The notes under the pieces are model-generated. The model was not told the DNA's origin. It did no database searches and saw nothing but the letters and a program-made list of their open reading frames with translations. Positions 31,985 to 43,273 of a DNA stretch of 64,000 nucleotides are shown one piece after another; position 1 is the stretch's first letter; each line of letters starts with the position of its first letter. Source of the stretch: Tetranychus cinnabarinus (Eukaryota > Arthropoda > Arachnida > Trombidiformes > Tetranychidae); NCBI GenBank assembly GCA_022266195.1, contig WHVY01000001.1:16740001-16804000 (forward strand), written 5' to 3'. The position numbers and the translations under genes are program-made.

Positions 31985-33176
31985 ATGATTCATAATTTTT
32001 TAAAATTATTCAAATTCCATTCATTTGTATTAAGAAGATCTCATTCGTTCAAAGCTGTCAACTTAACCAACAAAAAGCTGATCTTGGTGAGAGGTGAACA
32101 TTGTTACCGATTTTTACAAGGATTAATTACAAATGATGTTAGACATTTGTATCCCAATCAAACAACCAGTGTTCATCTATCATGCATATATACACTTTTC
32201 TTGCATCCTAATGGTCGAGTATTTTTAGATGCATTTATTTATGACAATCATGTAGGTAAAAATGATGGTGATAACAGTAATGAAAATTTGCAAGAAGAAA
32301 GTGAAGATTCCAGTGAACCAAAGATAGCTTCTGCCGATGAGCAATTATTAATTGAAGTGGATAATTCAATAAGTGATAAGCTCTTTCGACATCTTAAACT
32401 ACATAAATTGAAAAGTAAAGTTAACATTAATTATCCTGATGATAGGTACAATGTGTGGTCTTTATATCCTGGTGAAATGGTGGACGATCAAGCAATATTT
32501 CCCAAAATAGATCATTCAAAGAGCTCCAACTGCCTAATAACCGTTGATCCCAGAATTAAAAACCACTACAGATGTTTGATTGACAAAAATTGTGATAATA
32601 AAGAAATTTTAACCCAACTGGAAAAAAAGTATAACTTTCCATTCATCGAATCAACTATTGAAGACTACACAAAATATCGATACGAATCTGGTATGAATTT
32701 TGTCTATTACACTTTTCATTTCACGTTAATTAACCTTTCCTTTCTTATTTACAGGCATAGGTGAAGGTGCAACTGATCATCCCGATGGAAATTGTCTTCC
32801 TCATGAATGTAATGGTGATTTTCTGCATGGAATTAGTTTTCACAAAGGATGTTACATAGGACAAGAATTAACTGCTAGAGTTCACCATACCGGAGTAGTA
32901 AGAAAGAGATTGTTGCCCATTCGTTTAATCAACACCGATAGTCAAGAAAATCTACAAAATCATGCAAATTGTGATATTGTCAGCAAAAATGATGGAGCAA
33001 GATTGGGTAAATTAAGAGCTGGCCGTGGACATCTTGGATTAGGACTTATGTATGTGGAGAATACAATTTTAAAGGGTCAAACAACCGGTTACATTAAAAC
33101 CAGTGATAATTTAATCAAAGTTGAAACTTTCAAGCCTTTTTGGTGGCCCAATGAAGTCAAATTGTTTAATAAATGA
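31985..33176 (+). CDS. IBA57: Mitochondrial iron-sulfur assembly factor IBA57
   Basis: A folate-binding GcvT-fold protein that helps mature 4Fe-4S clusters in the mitochondrial matrix. Exons 31985-32690 and 32755-33176 with a 64-nt intron (GTATGA to TACAG, phase 1) give 375 residues. The N terminus (MIHNFLKLFKFHSFVLRRS) is hydrophobic and basic without acids, as in a mitochondrial targeting peptide. The early RGEHCYRFLQGLITNDV resembles the family's first substrate-fold segment. The hallmark KGCYIGQELTAR is in exon 2, followed by HHTGVVRKRLLP. An acidic insert (around residues 90-120) is not seen in short family members. Length and motifs are normal for the family. Confidence 0.92.
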
Positions 33177-36100
33177 ATCAACAAAATATCAAGAAAGTGT
33201 AACTTTCATTTCATCACCGTCATCAACACATGAAAAATTAGATTGGAATACCCACGCCAAAGGGACAAAAATGGCTTATTTTGTAAACAAACACAGACGA
33301 CAGCAAAATTTCAAGTACTAAAAGATATTGGTGTTGATAAAAGTTCAACGATGCAGTAAAAACCAAGAATTATAAATAGATTCAATATGTAATGCCCTGG
33401 AGTTAATTAAATTGCAAGTTGCTAAACAAGATTTACGTACAGGGTGACGTTCCTTCAACGTCACTGAGCCATCGATTAAGTTAGGCATTCATTCATTAAC
33501 TTAATACTGTCGAGTACCCGGTTAAAGCAACTTGTGTTTCTCAGTCTCCATCTAGTGATAATGGCTTTCAGCGTTTAAGATTTAGGTAATGAAAGGATTA
33601 TATAAATTATGAAAACAATGTAAATTATCAAAAAATCATAGATGGCGACTGTGAAAATTGCTTTAAATGGGTCTCTAAAAAATTGCTTTAACCGGGTACT
33701 CGACAGTAACTCAAAAGATACATCTTTTGTTTGTTATTACCTGAAATTTCTCAATTGTGCTGGTTAACGTCAAATTTTCCGCAACTTTTAGTGTTTACAG
33801 ATTCATTGTTAACAACAATTTTTAAGCAAGTGTCATTAATTGTCCGCTGTTAATGATTCAATGTTGAAATTTGTCAAAAATATAAATTTACAATTGGCTG
33901 TAATAGCAATCATTTGGTTCCTAATAAATTACAGTATTTTAACAACTATTGATGAATCAATAAACTAACTGATGGTCGTTTATGTTAATAAGTAATCCAC
34001 CTTTAGCTGTTCTTGGAAGTGATCATCAACATGAACTTAATATTTTGCTGATCTATTGTTTGACCTTAAATTCAATATGAAAACGAATAGATTATCTTAT
34101 TTGAATGAGTAATCTTTTCCCAATATTTCAAATAGTTGAGCAAACATTTCCACAATTTATAAAGAGAGTCACAATTAAAATGAAAAAGTTACGTTAAGGG
34201 GACCGTAAAAAGCGTCTTTTCTTGTACTGTGCTTGAGTGAAGTTGTTTTCCCGGTTTGATTATAGCATTGTTGTTGTTGTTATTATTACCTTTAGATTGT
34301 TAATTTCATTTTTACTTTTTTTACCTTCACGTTGAAAAAGCAAAAAAAATAATGGAAGACTCCTTAATCTAGGTCAATTTGTCGGAAGTGATCACAAATC
34401 ATCAGTCCTTAAATGTACATTTTCAATTGTTTGAAATTTCACTTTCTTTCAATTCAATATCCCAATGGTAAGATCATATTATTTGATTGTGTCTAACGAT
34501 TATTAGCTAAATTAAAATAGCAGATCAAGTCAAACAAGATAATCATTTGCTTTTCTTCCTTCCAAATTTCCTCTATTGTAGTCTTCCTCTTTTTTCATTT
34601 CATTTACTTCCATCTTCAGAACCATTTCTTTTTATCTTCCTGATCAGTTCATGAGGGACACTCTTAATTATTTAGTACCAAATTATGCTAACGATCAAGG
34701 TTGATTAGAATTCAAGGTTTCCAAAAGACTTTCAAAATAGTGTCGATGACGAGTCAAATGTTCCATAAAATTCGACTGCCTGAAACGTATGAGAAAGAAT
34801 CAAAAATAACGTTTAAAACGGTAAAAGGTTAATGCCTATTACCTATACATCGCTTGAGTTATAAAAAAATTTCCATGGGTTAATGTTGATGGTAATAATC
34901 CTTAGATACAAAAAACGAAATACAGAATCTTTAGAGGAAAATGAAAGATGTGTCTTACTATGAGTTACATGGGTTCACATGGGTTACATCAGCTGTTGAC
35001 CAACAAGACTCCTTTAAAATCTTGCTTTAAAGCTATCAATTGAAAATTATTGAAAGTGATAATCTTGCTCCCAATTAGTGTAAAAGGTAACAATGGCAGC
35101 TCGTTTGGAAAGAAAAAAAAACAAATTAAATCACATTTATCCGGTTAACCTGCATTTTCCGGATGAGAGGAATGACAGTATATGGACAAATAACACGATC
35201 GCGATATGGTAACAACATCAAAAATTCAAATGTCGGAACAATTTGCTGTAACAGGATATGATTTTCTTGGTCCAGGGTGAATTTCAGAATCCTTATAACA
35301 ATCCTATTGTAATTTGAACAATGTTAATCAACCAGGGTAAGTGAAGTGATTAAATTAATTCAATATACAATAATTAAATAGTTAAAAAGTAAGACAAGTG
35401 AAAAATAGATAGCAAAACAAAGATATACCCTTATGTTAACGGAAATACTCCTGTAAGTCAAGGCTAACATGTGATAAAGTCTTATGTCTGATGTGTACAG
35501 TTACTAATTTGATGATTTGTATTTATTTTTAACTGTTGCTTTTTTATTTTCAATTAGGACTTGATTTGGCAATTTACATGTTTCCTCAACGCGTTGGTCA
35601 CCAATGATTGCTTACAGTGAAAAGTAAGTTTAACCAGTTACTTGGAAATTAGTGTTATTAAAAACAGTGTATTTAAAGTGCTTTGGTTCTGGAGCTATTC
35701 CTTGAAACTAGATTATTAGCTAACTCTGTAATACTGATTCTCGAGAAGCTCATATTATTATCATCAATTTATCTGATTAGATTGAAAGCTCGTTCATCAG
35801 ACTAAGTCGTGTGACTAATACGAATAGCTGTTAAAAACAATTTCATCTTTTCATTTAATAGCTTTCTAGAATCAGCTGTTTAAGGCCAACTGTCCTTAAC
35901 TGAACCTTGTTCCCTTTAATCACGATCTCACTTGATTATCGATTGATTCGTGATTTCCTATGAATGGTTTAACAAATGTTGAGCTATTTTAAATCTAAAT
36001 TTTTACTTTCATACACTTGATTTTGTTTGATTCTAGGTTTGTTCCGTCATTCTGATTATATCTGCAAATTCAAATCAATATTACACCATTCTTTTTTAGT

Positions 36101-36664
36101 TTATCATTCAGATAAATAGCTAATTAGAGGATTTAATCAACTCAAGGGCATTATTTTTTACCTTAACATTCAATCCTAAAAAGTGTGATAATCTTGCAAG
36201 TTGCGTCCCAAAATGAGATTACTCTACACTAGTATTTTTGACACGTTGATGTATGCAACAAAGCTTCAAGTCTTGAATCAAAGTAAACATCCCATGTTAA
36301 AACATTACTAACCTGTGTCCACTATTTATCCATAGGTTTGATACCTGCTGATTAAATTTGACAATCCAGTTCAAGCAATTCAAACGCCTGCCAAGAAGTC
36401 AATCCAAACTAAATTTGGTCCAGGAAATCAAAGCTATCTCGACTGGTAAATTTTTAAATTTCAATTGAACGGTTTCTCCTTTACAATCATTGGATTAGTC
36501 TATGCAAATGCTTTGGTCAGACTTTCTCTGCAACTGTGCCTTCTGGTGATTAAATATCATTGATTCTGTTGACCATCACGTACCAGAAATGTAAATAGTA
36601 CAATAGTACAATTTGATTAAATTAGGAGATCATTAACTTTACAGTTAGATGTTTATTTACGTCT
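33177..36664. other. Intergenic region with one MITE, otherwise no gene seen
   Basis: About 3.5 kb without a supported coding exon. Sequence near 35560-35625 is bounded by TTAG and AGTAAG and could be an untranslated exon of the reductase gene, but this is weak. A MITE at 33507-33706 is listed separately. Confidence 0.4.
33507..33706. mobile_element. 200-bp MITE with TA target duplication
   Basis: Terminal inverted repeats beginning CTGTCGAGTACCCGGTTAAA on the left, mirrored exactly for over 20 bp on the right (to 33706). Flanked by TA at 33505-33506 and 33707-33708. There is no ORF. The end sequence differs from the MITE at 5757, so it is a separate family of probably Tc1/mariner-mobilised elements. 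Confidence 0.85.
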
Positions 36665-36898
36665 TTAATTTCCTTTTCCACGGTCAATGTTGTACACAGG
36701 CATCATTATATCGATAATTTTCTTAGGGAAATCAGGTTTTAATTTTCTTAAATGAGCCATTGCAATTTCTGGTTGACCTTGTGGACCTTTGTCGTCAATA
36801 ACGAAATCATGGAATTTCAAAACCCAAACTTCTTTGGACTGAACCTTTTTCAATTCACTTTCTAATCCCTTTCTTTCTCTCTTTTCCTCTTTTTCCAC
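36665..36898 (-). CDS. Unidentified terminal exon or small gene
   Basis: The last 50-odd codons (KEVWVLKFHDFVIDD to the stop after NIDRGKGN) read like a conserved globular protein end. The first 20 are Lys/Glu repeats from GA-rich low-complexity DNA. A possible splice acceptor (GGTTCAG before TCCAAAGAAG) would remove the low-complexity start and make this the final exon of a longer minus-strand gene with upstream exons to the right. None were found before the reductase gene at 37398 on the other strand. A processed fragment is also possible. No family was recognised. Confidence 0.35.
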   Translation of the reverse strand: MEKEEKRERKGLESELKKVQSKEVWVLKFHDFVIDDKGPQGQPEIAMAHLRKLKPDFPKKIIDIMMPVYNIDRGKGN

Positions 36899-37397
36899 TC
36901 ATTTCTCATTCTCACTCTTTTCCTCTCCCTTTCAACATTTTTCTCCCTCACTTTTTTTTCAGGTTAGTGGTAAAGTAGTTAACTAACTAAACGGTTGACA
37001 TTGATTGCTGCCTGTTGATTGTGTTGCTTGGTTGCTTGTTTCCCAGCTTTCTTACGATCTATTTGCCAAATTACTAAACCAACGAGTTTGCTCCAAACAG
37101 TCATCTGCTGTTATCAAGTCACGTTGGTAATAATACAAACTGATTTGTTTTTCTTCTCGTGTTTTTGTTCTGATTTATTCATCTAATCATTCTTTTATCC
37201 ACAATTTTTCCCCGCTAATATTATTTTCTTCTATTGACATCTATAATTCACCGATCCGTGCTCATTCTGTTCACCTTTTGGGCCCATGTTTTGATCAACG
37301 TTTATGACCACAGAATCATCTACACACTTTCATTCTGACTATATGTAAATTTTTTTTACCAATTACAACAGAAGTACAACTTTAAACTTGTCACAAG

Positions 37398-40245
37398 ATG
37401 GAAGAATCGCCTAATCAAGGATCAATTATTAGTTTTGAAGTTTTCTTAACCCTGGTTATATGTGGTCTTGGTGCATATTATTATTTAACCAAACGTAAAT
37501 CAAATGAATTTGATACTAAATCAATCAAGAGTTTCACCGTAGAGTGAGTACCATTGACTGAGTTATGTTTTGTGAATGCCATTCGCCATATCTTAAAATG
37601 GATCTTTCTTCATTGTCATCTTTTTTTATCATTGCAGTACTCAACCCAATCGGAGTAACAGTATTAGTGATTCTGGTTTCGTTAACAAAATGAAATCAAC
37701 TGTAAGTTTTTTTTGTTATTTTCATTCTAAACTTGCTTTGACGTTAGAAAGAGCTAGAATTTACAATTTGCAACATCACTTGTGTTTGTTTGAATCTGAT
37801 AAGAGGATATAGTTGCACAGCAAGTTGCTTTGCTAGTCTCTTTTTTTAAAGGTAAACAAAATATAAAAGATTGCATTTGAAGCTAAATTTTTCATTTGCA
37901 ATGTACAATTTATTTTGAAACAACCTGATTTAGTATTTTTGGCTTCTAAGATTCCTTTATTATTTTAAAAAATTTCATTGAAATGATCAAACTATTGCTA
38001 ATTATTTTTAATGAATATTCTTATGATAATCTCAGGGTAGAAACATTGTTGTCTTCTATGGATCACAAACCGGTACTGCAGAGGAATTTGCTGTTCGATT
38101 AGCTAAAGAGTCAGCTCGCTATGGAATGAAGGCCTTAGTTGCAGACCCTGAAGAATGTGATATTGAAGAATTGACTAACTTAAATACACTGCCGAACTCT
38201 TTGGCCATTTTCTGTGTGGCCACTTACGGTGAAGGTGACCCTACGGATAATGCTTTAGATCTCAATGAATGGCTTCAAAATACAACTGTAGACCTCAATG
38301 GATTAAATTATGCCGTAAGTTTTCTCGGTAATTTAGCTTTTATTTGAGAATCATCAGTTTTGCTTAAGGGCAATCCTTCAACTGAAAGAAAAATGATTTT
38401 AATTTTGCTTAAATTTTCCTTTAGGTTTTTGGATTGGGTAACAAAACTTATGAACACTTCAATGCTTTTGGTAAATATATTGACAAAAGACTTGCAGAGT
38501 TAGGTGCAAATAGAGTTCATGAATTGGGCATGGGTGATGATGATGCAAAGTAAGTAAATGAATTAAATACTACTGTAATAGATCTGAGTTAAAAAATTAC
38601 AGTAATAAAAGTAACAGTTTAAATTAAAGTGTAATAAAATATATTTTATTTTTTTCTATCGTCTTAGCATCGAAGAAGATTTTATCACATGGAAAGAACA
38701 GCTTTGGTCTTCCGTTTGTTCCCTTTTTAATGTCCAATTATCTGGAGAAGACATTAATCTGCGACAATATGAATTAGAAGTTCACAATGATTTACCTAAA
38801 GAAGCAATTTACGTTGGAGAAATTGCCAGACTTGGATCATACAGAAAGCAAAGACCGTTAGTAGTATTACCTTACAAATTATTGTTGACCTCACTTACAT
38901 TTAATTTAATACTTTGGCTTTTATTTGAATACAATGAATTCAATTCTTTTGTTTTTTTTCATTCAGACCATTTGATGCTAAAAATCCATTCTTGGCACCT
39001 ATCGTAGTGAACCGAGAACTATACAAAGGAGACCGTTCGTGTATGCATGTTGAATTTGATCTAGTTGGCTCAAAAATAAGGTTAGTTGTTTTACATTCGT
39101 TGTATTTTTGTTGTGAGTATTAATCAGTTATTTCAACTCTTGTCTTTTTCCTTATTAGATATGAAGCTGGAGATCATCTTGCCATCTATCCTCAGAATGA
39201 TTCTTCAATTGTCAACAAACTTGGAGAATTATTAAAAGTTGATTTGGATACTGTTATTTCTTTGAAAAATGTTGACGAGGATAGCTCCAAGAAAAACCCA
39301 TTCCCATGTCCTTGCAGCTATCGAACAGCGTTAACTCATTACGTGGATATCTGCCATACCCCAAGAACTCACGTGCTTAAAGAATTGGCAGATTATGCAA
39401 CCAATGAAGCAGATAAAGAAATGTTGAAAAAGATGAGCAGCTCTACGGATGAAGGAAAAGCCTTGTACTCTGAATGGATAATAAAGAGTGCTCGTAGTAT
39501 TGTTCATGTGCTTGAAGATTTACCTTCTTGTAAAATTCCATTGGATCATTTGCTTGAATTTATGCCTCGACTTCAGCCACGTTACTATTCAATTTCATCT
39601 TCACCCAAGATTAATCCAGAGCGTGTTAGTATCACTGCTGTTTTAGTTGAATACAAATCATTTACCGGTCGAATTGTTCGTGGTGTTACTACTGGTTGGC
39701 TAAAAACAATGGATCCAAATGGCAACCACGTTGCTCCTTGTTTTGTCCGTCGATCTCAATTCAAGCTACCAACTAAATCTCAGGTTCCCATTTTGATGAT
39801 TGGTCCTGGAACTGGTTTAGCTCCGTTTATGGGTTTCATTCAAGAACGCCAATGGATGTTAGATCAAGGAAAACCTTTAGGTGAAGCCATTCTCTATTAC
39901 GGGTGTAGGAAACAAGCTGAAGATTATCTTTACGAACAAGAATTGGCTGCAAGTCTGAAATCTGGTGCTCTCACCAAGCTTTATGCAGCTTTCTCTCGTG
40001 ATCAACCCGAGAAGGTTTATGTTACTCACCTTCTTAAGCAGAATAAGAAAGAGCTTTGGAATCTTATTGAGGAGAAGAAAGGTCACATTTATATTTGCGG
40101 TGATGCCAGGAACATGGCTCGGGATGTTCGAGATATCATTCTGTCCACTATTATGGAAGAAAGTGGCAAAACAAGTCAAGAAGCTGATGCTTATATTAAG
40201 AGAATGGAAGTTCAAAGAAGATATTCTGCTGATGTGTGGAGTTAG
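37398..40245 (+). CDS. CPR: NADPH-cytochrome P450 reductase
   Basis: Transfers electrons from NADPH through FAD and FMN to microsomal P450s, hence central to detoxification. Seven exons: 37398-37543, 37638-37701, 38036-38314, 38425-38549, 38668-38856, 38967-39080, 39159-40245. Phases fit and the product is 667 residues, a normal length. Residues about 11-31 form the membrane anchor. The FMN domain has YGSQTGTAEEFA and ATYGEGDPTDNA. The FAD domain has RYYSISSSP with the flavin-binding Arg and Ser. The NADPH domain has GPGTGLAPFMGF, and the C terminus ends YSADVWS with the Trp that stacks on FAD. All key residues seen are conserved. Usually single copy in arthropods. Confidence 0.95.
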
Positions 40246-41629
40246 ATGTTGCTAGGAATTTAATGGAATTTTATTTTTACAAATTGATTATAAATGAATT
40301 GAGTCATCACCAAATTGTCACAATATCTTCATCTTACATCATATTTTTTCTTAAATGGTGCAATAATCAAATCAAATTAATTTATAAATTACATTTGATC
40401 TTACTGCTGCTATGCACTATTATTACCTATGATGTTAATACCTACTGATTGTTCTGTTTTTAAGTTACAATTTCTGTATTATATCTTTTCTAGACTTTGA
40501 GCATTCCTAGGCCTTTCATCTACGTTCTAACAAGACCTTGGCTATGCATTAATCGTTCCTACTAATTTGGAAATCAATCACACTAATTTATAATTATTCA
40601 AAATTGATAAGGAAAAAAAGGAATACATAAAGACTTCTATCAAATTATCTTTAATTTTTTCCAGCTCGCTCAAGGAAGCAACAATTGCCCTCACAAGTTA
40701 TCTTATTGTTTATTTTCAATTTTTTTCCTCCTCTGAACGAGCAATGAATCAAAAACTCAGCTTGGACAATTTATCATCTCGTCTTTCATTTTTTTGATGG
40801 ATTTACCAGAATCATCTTAATCACCACCAAATATTTACTTCATCTTCACTATTGTTTTTGAAATTAATGCCACAATTTGAAAAATTATGAGCCGAAGAAG
40901 TGTCCTTACCAAGTTTTGACTTTAAATCAATACTTAAAATCATAAAGTCGAAAAATCCGTTCATTTTTAAACCGTCAAAATTTTCAAATATTTGATTAAA
41001 GGATCATTAGAAAGATCTTTAAATATAAACTGTTTCCTAATTTCTTTAATAAATGAAACTAGATTTTCCCGACCTTTTAAATTATTGAACCTTCAGAAAT
41101 TTTTTTTGCTTTTACATATGAAAATATTGTTATAAGCCTTTAAGTAATTCAGTGAATACTCAGTCAGTGTTTTCAAACCGCCACTTTGCTGTGAAAAATG
41201 AGCAATGCTGAAAAAATTAACAAACACAAATTTATTACAAATGAATTTATGCTAATTATCCACGAATGAGATTAAAATTGAGAGAGCGACAATAAGTCGC
41301 GTATGAAGAGTTGTTGAATTAAGTCACGAACATATAATTTGGGCAGGAATTAAACTATAAATTATTTTCAATGTTCAACAATTAAAATATAATTATAAAT
41401 AACACAAATCTCAAGACACTTATCCTAAGTTTGAAATTGACTTTGGCAGAATTTAGATTTGAGCAACAGTTTTGAGCGCCATCTTCTAGTAACATTTGTA
41501 AAACTATGTCCGGAAAAGGAAATCAATTTTCTTCACTTCCAATTCGGTTTGTGTTTTTGGTTTAGTGTAAGTTAACTTGTGTATTGTTTAATTAATCTAG
41601 TTTGAGTTAAATTTATATTATAATTAAAA
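40246..41629. other. Intergenic, no gene seen
   Basis: Reductase 3' UTR followed by the promoter of the ribosomal protein gene. A 70-codon ORF at 40236-40448 overlaps the reductase end and has no coding features. Confidence 0.5.
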
Positions 41630-42126
41630 ATGACTAAGAGAGGTAATTATTGTCTTTTTGTTTAAGTATGTATCAATTTATACCTTTAATTAATGAAATC
41701 TATTGAATAATCTTAGGTCGTGGTGGTACTGCGGGAGCTAAATTCCGTATCTCATTGGGTTTACCGGTTGGTGCTGTTATCAATTGTGCTGACAACACTG
41801 GAGCCAAAAATCTTTATGTTATTGCTGTAGCTGGTGTCAAAGGACGACTTAATCGTTTACCTGCAGCCGGTTGTGGTGACATGTTCGTCGCCACAGTTAA
41901 AAAAGGTAAACCTGAGCTTCGTAAGAAGGTTATGCCAGCAGTCGTTGTAAGACAACGAAAACCTTTCCGCAGGAAGGATGGTGTCTTCATCTACTTCGAG
42001 GATAATGCTGGTGTCATCGTCAACAACAAAGGAGAAATGAAAGGTTCAACCATCACTGGTCCAGTAGCTAAGGAATGTGCAGATCTTTGGCCTAGGATAG
42101 CCTCCAATGCATCCAGTATCCAATAG
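41630..42126 (+). CDS. RpL23: 60S ribosomal protein L23 (uL14)
   Basis: A universally conserved large-subunit protein at the subunit interface. A 13-nt coding first exon (41630-41642, MTKR plus one base) is joined across a 74-nt intron (GTAATT to CTTAG) to 41717-42126, giving 140 residues, the same as human L23. The sequence is almost unchanged from vertebrates: KFRISLGLPVGAVINCADN, KGRLNRLPAAGCGDM, KKGKPELRKKV and GPVAKECADLWPRIASNA. A poly(A) signal AATAAA lies at 42156-42161. Splitting just after the start codons is common for ribosomal protein genes. Confidence 0.98.
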
Positions 42127-42155
42127 ACGATGTTAAAATCCACTATAAACCTTAA

Positions 42156-42161
42156 AATAAA
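42156..42161 (+). terminator. Poly(A) signal of RpL23
   Basis: AATAAA 30 nt after the stop codon, in an otherwise short 3' region facing the convergent archease gene. Confidence 0.6.
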
Positions 42162-42432
42162 AATCTTTTCAAACGGATAACGTATCATCGGATTTTTGTG
42201 AACCTTATTCCAAACACGAGTCTTCTTTCAATCTACTGTATTAGTATTTTTTAGATTTCAATAAGTTTTCGACTAATTTCTACTCAAAGTGACTTCACAG
42301 TTTAGTCATTGAAGGTGCAAGCGCTTTTCACTCCTGATGAATAGTTATATGATCATTTTTGCATCCAAAAATAATCGATTTTATTGAGTCGTTTGGGTAA
42401 CAGTAGAGACACAATCAGTAAATTACAATTCT

Positions 42433-43273
42433 TCAAATGTCGATTATTACATACACCTCTTTATCGTGTATCTGCATATTTGAATAAGTTATAGCCTTGA
42501 TTTCTGTTCCTTGAGGGTGTTTATCCAAGTCGAATACCTCTCCACAACATCGAGCCTTTATGGTGAACTCTTCTTGATCAAACTCGACTATCTCCACTTT
42601 CTGAAATAAAATGACAGAGAAATGGCGTGTTATAGTTTTTCATGAATCAAATTTAATTTAAAGGTATCATTAAACAGATTTTCCCTGCATGACATACCTT
42701 GCAAATTAAATTTGGCTCTGCATTGAAAAGGAATAAAACTTCATCCAAAAACTGGTACAACAGAGAAAGCATATCTTCGCCTTGAACCTGAATCTCAACT
42801 ACTTTATCAATCGAGACGGACTTGATGTCGGTCATGTAAGCTGACATAGCCACAGCAGCTTGTTCAAAGGCTTCTTTCAACGAATCACCCCCTGAAACAT
42901 GAAAATCAATTGAATTAATTAAATGAAAACTATACCCACCAGGTGGAATTACGAGATTGGTTTTATACATACAAGCATGGATTCTGAATGTAAAGAAAAG
43001 TGAAAATTGAAAAATTATGCATCAATAACGTATTAAATTGCATTCAATGAAAAGGTATTTTTGTACTTACTGGACATCGGCTGTGTGGTCAAGAACTGTA
43101 AACCATCAAGAATGGGAAACAAATAACAACGAAAGCCATTAAAAATTTAAAAACAATTTAACGTTAAATTTTTGAGTAGGAACAAAGGTAAAAGTAAACT
43201 TACATTCATATTTAACTTGATTTGGTACAATTAAATCACCCTCTGTAGGAATAAGTATGTCAGGATCTTCCAT
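42433..43273 (-). CDS. archease: Archease, tRNA-splicing ligase cofactor
   Basis: Stimulates the RtcB tRNA ligase and so acts in tRNA splicing and XBP1 mRNA ligation. Five exons on the minus strand: 43204-43273, 43071-43095, 42973-42983, 42698-42891, 42433-42600. Phases fit and the product is 155 residues (human 167). The joined sequence reads KYEFLDHTADVQIHAWGDSL across exons 1 to 4, the archease hallmark, with the metal-site Asp residues. The C terminus (KHPQGTEIKAITYSNMQI, ending VIIDI) is the other conserved end. Exons 2 and 3 are only 25 and 11 nt long. It converges on RpL23. Confidence 0.92.
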
